DNA from: Brassica napus
Taxonomy: Eukaryota > Streptophyta > Magnoliopsida > Brassicales > Brassicaceae
Assembly (NCBI RefSeq): GCF_020379485.1
Contig: NW_026014658.1
Coordinates: 1-64,000 of the forward strand
Length of the DNA: 64,000 nucleotides
Direction: 5' to 3'
Every line of letters starts with the position of its first letter. The stretch's first letter is position 1. A program made the translations under genes and the position numbers. The notes beneath the pieces were generated by a model. That model had not been told where the DNA came from. It made no database searches and worked only from the letters and a program-made list of their open reading frames with translations. Of the stretch, positions 56,069-64,000 are shown one piece after another.

Positions 56069-59000
56069 GGCTGTCCATCAGTACACATATCAGCACGTTG
56101 GTCCTTGGACTCAGCACGCTGGCCCATCCCGGGGACTGTTTGGGTGATTTTAGCCCACGTGGGCTGTTTGTTCAGTACAAAGAGGACTTCCCTGGGTGTC
56201 CGCCAGCACACACAGTACGTCCGTGGCTGTTCGTGGCTGTCCGTTAGCACACATAGGACGTCCGTGGCTGTCCGTGTGTGTCCGTCAACACACACAGGAC
56301 GTCCGTGGCTGTCCATCTGTACACATATCAGCACGCTGGTCCTTGGACTCAGCACGCTGGCCTTTCCCGTGGACTGTTCAGGTGATTTTGGCCCTTGTGG
56401 GCTGTCTGTTCAGTATACACAGGTTGTCTGTGGCTGTCCATCAGCACACACAAGACATCCATGGTTGTCCGTGTGTGTCAGTGTGTGTCCGTGGGTCTCC
56501 GTCAGCACACACAGGACATCTATGGCTATCCATCAGTAAACATATCAGCACGCTGGTCCTTGGACTCTGCACGCTGGCCCTTCCCGTGGACTGTTCGGGT
56601 GATTTTGGCCCACGTGGGCTGTCTGTTCAGTACACACAGCACATCCGTGGGTGTCCGTCAACACACACATGACGTCCGTGTGTGTCCGTTAGCACACACA
56701 GGTCATCCGTGGCTGTTCGTGTGTGTCCGTCAGCACACACAGGACGTCTGTGGCTGTCCATGGGTGTCCGTCAGCACACACATGACGTTCGTGTGTGTCC
56801 GCCAGCACATAAGGGACGTTCGTAGCTGTCCGTGTGTGTGTCCTTGTGTTTCCGTCAGCATACACAGGACATACGTGGCTGTCCATCAGTACACATATCA
56901 GCACGTTGGTCCTCGGAATCAGCACGCTGGTCCTTGGAATCAGCACGCTGGGCCATCCCGTGGACTGTTTGGGTGATTTTGGCCCACATGGGCTGTCTGT
57001 TCAGTACACAGGACTTCTGTGGGTGTCCGCAAGCACACACAGGACGTCTGTGGGTGTCCGTCAGCACACACAGGACGTCCGTGTGTGTCCGTCAGCACAC
57101 ACAGGTCGTCTGTGGCTGTCCATCAGTAGACATATCAGCATGCTGGTCCTTGGACTCAGCACGCTGGCCCATCCCGTGGACTGTTTGGGTAATTTTGGCC
57201 CACGTGGGCTGTCTGTTCAGTACACACAGAACGTCTGTGGGTGTCCGCCAGCACACACAGGACGTCTGTGGCTGTTGGTGTGTGTCCGTGTGTGTCCGTG
57301 TGTGTCCGTCAGCACACACAGGATGTCCGTGTCTGTCCATCAGTACACATATCACCACGTTGGTCCTTGGACTCAGCAAGTTGGTCCTTGGACTCAGCAC
57401 GCTGGCCCTTCCTGTGGAATGTTTGGGTGATTTTGGCCCACGTGGGCTGTCTGTTCAGTACAAACAGGACATCCGTGGGTGTCCGTCAGCACACACAGGA
57501 CGTTCGTGTGTGTTGGTCAGCACACATAGGACTTCCGTGGCTGTCCGTGTGTGTCTGTGTCTGTCCGTCAGCACACAGGACGTCCGTGGCTGTCCATCAG
57601 TACACATATCAGCACGTTGGCCTTGGACTCAGCACGCTGGCCCTCCCGGGGACTGTTTGGGTGATTTTAGCCACGTGGGCTGCTTGTTCAGTACACACAA
57701 GACGTCCCTGGGTGTCCGCCAGCACACACAGTACGTCCGTGGCTGTCCGTTAGCACACATAGGACGTCCGTGGCTGTCCGTGTGGGTCTGTGTGTGTCTC
57801 TGCGTGTCCGTCAACACACACAGGACGTCCGTGGCTGTCCATCAGTACACATATCAGCACGCTGGTCCTTGGACTCAGCACGCTGGCCTTTCCCGTGGAC
57901 TGTTCAGGTTATTTTGCCCCATGTGGGCTGTCTGTTCAGTACACACAGGACGTCTGTCGCTGTCCATCAGCACACACAAGACATCCATGGTTGTCCGTGT
58001 GTGTCAGTGTGTGTCCGTGTGTCTCCGTCAGCACACACAAGACGTCTATGGCTGTCCATCAGTAAACATATCAGCACGCTGGCCCTTCCCATGGACTGTT
58101 CGGGTGATTTTGGCCCACGTGGGCTGTCTGTTCCGTACACACAGGACATCCGTGGGTGTCCGTCAGCACACACATGACGTTCGTGTGTGTCCGTCAGCAC
58201 ATAAAGGACGTCCGTAGCTGTCTGTGTGTGTGTCCGTGTGTTTCCATCAGCACACACAGGACATACGTGGCTGTCCATCAGTACACATATCAGCACTTTG
58301 GTCCTTGGACTCAGCAAGTTGGTCCTTGGACTCAGCACGCTGGCCCTTCCTGTGGAATTTTTGGGTGATTTTGGCCCACGTGGGCTGTCTGTTCAGTACA
58401 CACAGGACATCCGTGGGTGTCCGTCAGCACACACAGGACGTTCGTGTGTGTTGGTCAGCACACATAGGACGTCCATGGCTGTCCGTGTGTGTCTGTGTCT
58501 GTACATCAGCACACAGGACGTCCGTGGCTGTCCATCAGTACACATATCAGCACGTTGGTCCTTGGACTCAGCACGCTGGCCCATCCCGGGGACTGTTTGG
58601 GTGATTTTAGCCCACGTGGGCTGTTTGTTCAGTACAAAGAGGACTTCCCTGGGTGTCCGCCAGCACACACAGTACGTCCGTGGCTGTTCGTGGCTGTCCG
58701 TTAGCACACATAGGACGTCCGTGGCTGTCCGTGTGGGTCTGTGTGTGTCCGTGTGTGTCCGTCAACACACACAGGACGTCCGTGGCTGTCCATCTGTACA
58801 CATATCAGCACGCTGGTCCTTGGACTCAGCACGCTGGCCTTTCCCGTGGACTGTTCAGGTGATTTTGGCCCTTGTGGGCTGTCTGTTCAGTATACACAGG
58901 TTGTCTGTGGCTGTCCATCAGCACACACAAGACATCCATGGTTGTCCGTGTGTGTCAGTGTGTGTCCGTGTGTTTCCATCAGCACACACAGGACATACGT

Positions 59001-61879
59001 GGCTGTCCATCAGTACACATATCAGCACTTTGGTCCTTGGACTCAGTAAGTTGGTCCTTGGACTCAGCACGCTGGCCCTTCCTGTGGATTTTTTGGGTGA
59101 TTTTGGCCCACGTGGGCTGTCTGTTCAGTACACACAGGACATCCGTGGGTGTCCGTCAGCACACACAGGACGTTCGTGTGTGTTGGTCAGCACACATAGG
59201 ACGTCCATGGCTGTCCGTGTGTGTCCGTGTCTGTACATCAGCACACAGGACGTCTGTGGCTGTCCATCAGCACACACAAGACATCCATGGTTGTCCGTGT
59301 GTGTCAGTGTGTGTCCGTGTGTCTCCGTCAGCACACACAAGACGTCTATGGCTGTCCATCAGTAAACATATCAGCACGCTGGTCTTTGGACTCAGCACGC
59401 TGGCCCTTCCCGTGGACTGTTCGGGTGATTTTGGCCCACGTGGGCTGTCTGTTCCGTACACACAGGACATCCGTGGGTGTCCGTCAGCACACATATGACG
59501 TTCGTGTGTGTCCGTCAGCACATAAAGGACGTCCGTAGCTGTCTGTGTGTGTGTCCGTGTGTTTCCATCAGCACACACAGGACATACGTGGCTGTCCATC
59601 AGTACACATATCAGCACGTTGGTCCTTGGAATCAGCACGCTGGGCCATCCCGTGGACTGTTTGGGTGATTTTGGCCCACGTGGGATGTCTGTTCAGTACA
59701 CACAGGACGTCTGTGGGTGTCCGCAAGCACACACAGGACGTACGTGGGTGTCCGTCAGCACACACAGGACGTCCGTGTGTGTCCGTCAGCACACACAGGT
59801 CATCCGTGGCTGTCTGTGTGTGTCCGTGTGTGTCCGTCAGCACACACATGACGTCCGTGGCTGTCCATCCGTACACATATCAGCACGTTGGTCCTTGGAC
59901 TCAGCACGCTTACTCTTCCCATGGACTGTCCAGGTGATTTTGGCCCATGTGGGCTGTCTGTTCAGTACACACAGGACGTCTGTGGCCGTCCATCAGCACA
60001 CACAAGACATCCATGGCTGTCCGTGTGTGTCAGTGTGTGTCCGTGTGTCTCCGTCAGCACACACAGGACGTATGTGGCTGTCCATCAGTACACATATCAG
60101 CACGTTGGTCGTTGGACTCAGCACGCTGGCCATTCCCGTGGACTGTTCAGGTGATTTTGGCCCATGTGGGCTGTCTGTTCAGTACACACAGGACGTTTGT
60201 GGCTGTCCATCAGCACACACAAGACATCCATGGCTGTCCGTGTGTGTCAGTGTGTGTCCGTGTGTCTCTGTCAGCACACACAGGACGTCTGTGGCTGTCC
60301 ATCAGTACACATATCAGCACGTTGGTCCTTGGAATCAGCACGCTGGGCCATCCCGTGGACTGTTCGGGTGATTTTGGCCCACGTGGGCTGTCTGTTTAGT
60401 ACACACAGGACATCCATGGGTGTCCGTTAGCACACACAGGACGTCCGTGTGTGTCCGTCAGCACACACAGGTCGTCCGTGGCTGTCCATGTGTGTCTGTC
60501 AGAACACACAGGACGTCTGTGGCTGTCCATCAGTACACATATCAGCAAGTTGGGCCTTGGACTCAGCACGCTGACCCTTCCCGTGGACTGTTCGGGTGAT
60601 TTTGGCCCATGTGGGCTGTCTGTTCAGTACACACAGGACGTCCGTGGCTGTCCGTCAGCACACACGGGACCTTCGTGTGTGTCTGTCAGCACACATAGGA
60701 CGTCTGTGGCTGTCCGTGTGTGTCCTTGTGTGTCCGTCAGCACACACAGGACATCTGTGGTTGTCCATCAGTACACATATCAGCACGTTGGTCCTTGAAC
60801 TCAGCACGCTGGCCCATCCCATGGACTGTTTGGATGATTTTGGCTCACGTGGGCTGTTTATTCAGCACACATAGGACGTCCGTGGCTGTCTGTCAGAACA
60901 CATAGGACGTCCGTGTGTGTCCGTGTGTTTCCGTCAGCACACACAGGACGTTCCTGGCTGTCCATCAGTACACATATCAGCATGCTGTTCTTTGGACTCA
61001 GCACACTGGCCCTTCCCGTGGACTCTTCGGGTGATTTTGGCCCACAAGGGATGTCTGTTCAGTACACACATGACGTCCGTCAGCACACACATGACGTTCC
61101 TGTGTGTCTGTCAGCACATAAAGAACGTCCGTAGCTGTTTGTGTGTGTGTCCGTCAGCACACACAGGACATCCGTGGCTAATCATCAGTACACATATCAG
61201 CACGTTGGTCCTTGGAATCAGCACGCTGGGTAATCCCGTGGACTGTTTGGGTGATGTTGCCCCACATGGGCTGTCTGTTCAGTACACACTGGACGTCCGT
61301 GGGTGTCCGCCAGCACACATAGGACATCCGTGGGTGTCCGTCAGCACACACAGGACGTCTGTGTGTGTCTGTCAGCACACACAGGTAGTCCGTGACTGTC
61401 CGTGTGTGTCCGTCAGCACACACAGGACGTCCGTCGCTGTCCATCAGTACACATATCAGCACGCTGGTCCTTAGACTCAGCACGCTGGCCCTTCCTGTGG
61501 ACTGTTCGGGTGATTTTGGCCCACGTGGGCTGTCTGTTTAGTACACATAGAACGTCCGTGGGTGTCCGCCAGCACACACAGGACGTCCGTGGCTGTTCGT
61601 GTGTGTCCGTGTGTTTCCGCCAACACACACAGGACGTTCCTGGCTGTCCATCTGTACACATATCAGCACGCTGTTCCTTGGACTCAGCACACTGGCCCTT
61701 CCCGTGGACTCTTTGGGTGATTTTGGTCCACATGGGATGTCTGTTCCGTACACACAGGACGTCCGTGGGTGTCCGTCAGCACACACATGACGTTCGTGTG
61801 TGTCCGTCAGCACATAAAGGACGTCCGTAGCTGTCCGTGTGTGTGTCCGTCAGCACACACAGGACGTCTGTGTGTTGTA
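56069..61879 (+). repeat. Satellite block 3
   Basis: Same core and subrepeat units. Its start is equivalent to 44767 in block 1 and then follows block 1 and block 2 without the solo LTR. Segments near 56195-56480, 57715-58000 and 58645-58960 repeat one another, so further internal duplications are present. It ends at GACGTCTGTGTGTTGTAG, where Element B pol sequence starts. Confidence 0.92.
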
Positions 61880-62185
61880 GTACCCACGACTGAGGTTCCC
61901 ATCATCCGCAAAGGTCCTACCACAAGGTCCGGCTCAAGGGTTATAAGGGCTGGATTTGCCAAAGCCGTCCAGGAGTTGCTTGCACAGGAACAAACCGGAT
62001 TCAAGCAACTATTGATCCAGGAGTTGGCCGACTTAAAGCTTGAAGACACCAGCGAGTCATTAGAGGTTCCAGACTCCTTCCATTCAAGCCAATTCTCCTC
62101 CATCGACCAGAATGGAGCCGGCCTGATCATTTCCACCTTCATCCTCAATCCATCCAACCCACTTGCTTCCGGTTCAGAGATGTAG
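61880..62185 (+). pseudogene. Pol C-terminal tail of Element B family, truncated by satellite
   Basis: The frame reads TEVPIIRKGPTTRSGSRVIRAGFAKAVQELLAQ and ends PLASGSEM with TAG at 62183-62185. It is homologous to the last roughly 100 residues of Element A ([15 protein letters not shown]..., [10 protein letters not shown]). Everything upstream in pol is missing and is replaced by satellite block 3. The open frame continues upstream into satellite by chance. Confidence 0.85.
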
Positions 62186-62192
62186 CCGTCCA

Positions 62193-62209
62193 TCAGAAGG
62201 AGTAGTATG
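62193..62209 (+). other. Polypurine tract before the Element B LTR
   Basis: CAGAAGGAGTAGTATG lies directly before TGTTGTACTC. Confidence 0.6.
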
Positions 62210-62957
62210 TGTTGTACTCTTTTTCCTTATCGGGTTTTGTCCCACTGGGTTTTTCCGAAAGGTTTTAATGAGGCAACATGCAAGCATACTATGAGTTCTG
62301 ATCCGGACATCTCAAGCCGCGACCGGTCTATTGCTTTTCTTTAATTTATTTTCGGTTAAGACTATGGCCATTTGTCTAGGCCTTTTTATCTTTTAGAGTC
62401 CATTAAGGAACAGCTATTTAAACTCTTGTAGTAGCCAAATTTTCGGCCAAGTCTTTTTATGAAATCGATTTGCTTTAGCAAAGGAAACCCTAAGTCTTTC
62501 AGTTGTGTGAAACATTGAGAGCAGCCGTGTGATATATCAAAGAGCCGATCCATTGTTCTTTGTGGCGTCCTTCGATCCATTCCATTCCTTGTCCGAATCT
62601 TGAGAGAGACATACGTCCAGCAAGAGCCGGATCCATACCTATCTTCCTGTCCGACCTAGGCATCTAGCTGAGAGAGACATACGTCCAGCAGCTGATCCCA
62701 TCCGCCAATCTTCTCCTTTCTTATCTTTTGTTTTAGATTTCATTCAATCAATTCCATAAAAACCAAAAGAATCATATCTTGTTTCTGTTCTTGTTCCTGT
62801 TAAAGATTCATTAAAAGTTCCCTATCTGTTCAGGTTCGATCGCAAGCAAGAGACGAGCCGGCCAGTACCATCCGTCCGAGGCAAAGCTGAACCGCGGAAC
62901 GGCCATCCGTCCGTGCGTCCGTCCGTCCGTTCGACCCTCCGACCCGTGCCTACAACA
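62210..62957 (+). repeat. LTR shared by a pol tail (left) and a new gag (right), Element B
   Basis: 748 bp, TGTTGTA... to ...TACAACA, a perfect 7-bp inverted terminal repeat. It holds two copies of GAGAGAGACATACGTCCAGCA-type sequence (about 62600 and 62670) and a CCGTCCGTCC run before the end. A pol tail precedes it and a primer site follows, so it works as 3' LTR of one unit and 5' LTR of the next. Confidence 0.85.
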
Positions 62958-62960
62958 TTT

Positions 62961-62973
62961 TGGTATCAGAGCT
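62961..62973 (+). other. Primer-binding site of Element B
   Basis: TGGTATCAGAGCT lies three bases after the LTR end and has one mismatch to the initiator Met-tRNA site. Confidence 0.9.
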
Positions 62974-63304
62974 GAAGTTTCCTGCGAAACTCAGTTCTTT
63001 CTGAACCCTAGCCGTCACCATTCAAAAAAAAAATATTTACTTTCCTTTTTAAATTTTCGGATTTTTCTCCAAGTTTTCCATTTTTTTTAAAAAGAAGTTT
63101 TACTTTCTTTCCAAGTTTTCGAAAATCAAAAAAAAAAAAATAAATATTCATCTTTCCTTTTTTTCAACTTGATTCGATTTTTACCATAAATTCTTGCATT
63201 TACTCTTAGCCTTGGTCGATACTCAACGTATCCGACCCAAGCAACTATTTAACCCCCCCCCCCCTGCCTTTTAATCTTTCTTTGAAGTTTCTTTGCAGAG
63301 AACT
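62974..63304 (+). other. Leader region of Element B
   Basis: About 330 bp between the primer site and gag, with A and T runs and a run of C near 63252-63264. I see no gene here. Confidence 0.7.
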
Positions 63305-64000
63305 ATGGGAGATGTAGGTCAAGACCAAGCGGCCATAAACGCTCAGCTCTTAGCTGACAATGAAGAACTTAGGGCGAGCCTTAGGACTATCACCGCCGAG
63401 CTTGCTCAGCTACGGCAGGGAGGCAGGCCCAACGGACCTCGACCACCAGGAAGGCGTCAGCCGGATCCGCATGACACTGACTCGGACGCGGACAGTACCG
63501 ATGACACGCACAGTCAGGACGAGGAGAGGCCGAACCGGGGAGGTAGGAGGAACGCGCGAGGACCCCGGGCCCAAGTAGGAGGAGGCCGCGACCATAGGGG
63601 AGGTCGAGACCGAGAGGATGAAGAGCCCTGGTTGGGAGGCAAGGCGCTTAAGCTTCATCCCCCAACGTTTGCTGGCAAGGTTGATCCGGATGCCTACATC
63701 GTGTGGGAGAAGCGCATGGAGTACATCTTCGACTATTACCAATATAGTGAAGCCAAGAAGGTTGCCCTAGCAGCAGCCCAGCTGACGGACAATGCTCTTT
63801 CGTGGTGGGATCGAGACGTTGCCAAGTCCGGGCCAGTGTGGAGAGCGCGTAATTGGACCGAGATGCGGACCAAGCTTCGCGCGAGGTACATTCCATCTTA
63901 CTACCAGCGTGATGTGCTAAAACGTTTTCGTAAACTTACGCAGGGAACTAAGACTGTGGAGGAATACTTTGAGGAGTTCGAGGCTCTTAGGAATAAGCTT
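63305..64000 (+). CDS. Gag of Element B, running off the right edge
   Basis: ATG 63305 opens a frame of 232 codons to the last base with no stop. The N-terminus is predicted coiled coil (LLADNEELRASLRTITAELAQL). A low-complexity Arg/Gly/Asp region follows (GGRRNARGPRAQVGGGRD), then the gag core [40 protein letters not shown] and [20 protein letters not shown]. The core is close to Element A gag, and this copy supplies the N-terminal part missing there. If pol follows outside the window, this may be an intact element. Confidence 0.9.
   Translation, partial: MGDVGQDQAAINAQLLADNEELRASLRTITAELAQLRQGGRPNGPRPPGRRQPDPHDTDSDADSTDDTHSQDEERPNRGGRRNARGPRAQVGGGRDHRGGRDREDEEPWLGGKALKLHPPTFAGKVDPDAYIVWEKRMEYIFDYYQYSEAKKVALAAAQLTDNALSWWDRDVAKSGPVWRARNWTEMRTKLRARYIPSYYQRDVLKRFRKLTQGTKTVEEYFEEFEALRNKL

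Noticed and set aside
1..64000. Search for tRNA, rRNA or host single-copy genes
   Set aside because: The only tRNA-like matches are short primer-binding sites. All credible coding regions belong to transposable elements.

Overview
This window is plant nuclear DNA made almost entirely of transposable elements and satellite DNA. I see no host single-copy gene, no rRNA or tRNA gene and no CRISPR array. The evidence for a plant is a CACTA (En/Spm) transposon with Transposase_21/DUF4218 and Transposase_24 type genes and plant-type introns, several Ty3/gypsy retroelements primed by initiator Met-tRNA (TGGTATCAGAGCC), and a Tat-lineage retroelement with an antisense accessory ORF. The element types look Brassicaceae-like to me (moderate confidence, from recognition only). 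The density of nested chromoviruses and satellite suggests pericentromeric heterochromatin.

Left half (1-31261): one stack of insertions. A Tat-like Ty3/gypsy element (5' LTR cut by the window edge, 3' LTR at 22485-23935) carries a decayed gag, a protease remnant and an antisense ORF, with no reverse transcriptase or integrase. A 15.6-kb CACTA transposon (5989-21580, TSD TAC) sits inside the antisense ORF. Inside the last visible exon of the CACTA second gene sits a young Tekay/Del-like gypsy element, called Gypsy-2 here (12428-20864, TSD GGTCA, LTRs almost identical). The Tat element itself lies inside the left LTR of Gypsy-3 (23936-31261), a decayed element of related LTR type.

Middle (31262-40177): Gypsy-3 abuts Gypsy-4, a minus-strand relative of Gypsy-2 of which gag and one LTR are visible. 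That LTR is split by Element 5 (33818-39399, minus strand, TSD ATCCA), a complete LTR element. It carries a long acidic ORF of unknown function in place of gag-pol, but keeps the last few codons of a gypsy pol just before its 3' LTR.

Right half (40178-64000): a hierarchical satellite of roughly 14 kb in three blocks. Each unit joins a conserved core of about 100 bp, containing a GCCCACGTGGGC palindrome, to a variable number of roughly 33-bp subrepeats containing GACGTC. The blocks are split by a solo LTR (44898-46992, TSD GTGTC) and by Element A (50829-56068), a 5'-truncated CRM/Reina-like chromovirus with an uninterrupted gag-pol reading frame. The third block runs into the pol tail, LTR, primer site and gag start of a second member of that family (Element B), which leaves the window at the right edge.

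The most interesting points are two putative spliceosomal introns in Gypsy-2. One separates the gag ATG from the rest of gag, and the other joins gag to protease in frame. Others are the satellite built from ACGT-core palindromes, the unknown ORF of Element 5, and the clean insertion chronology from satellite through Gypsy-4, Gypsy-3, Tat and CACTA to Gypsy-2.
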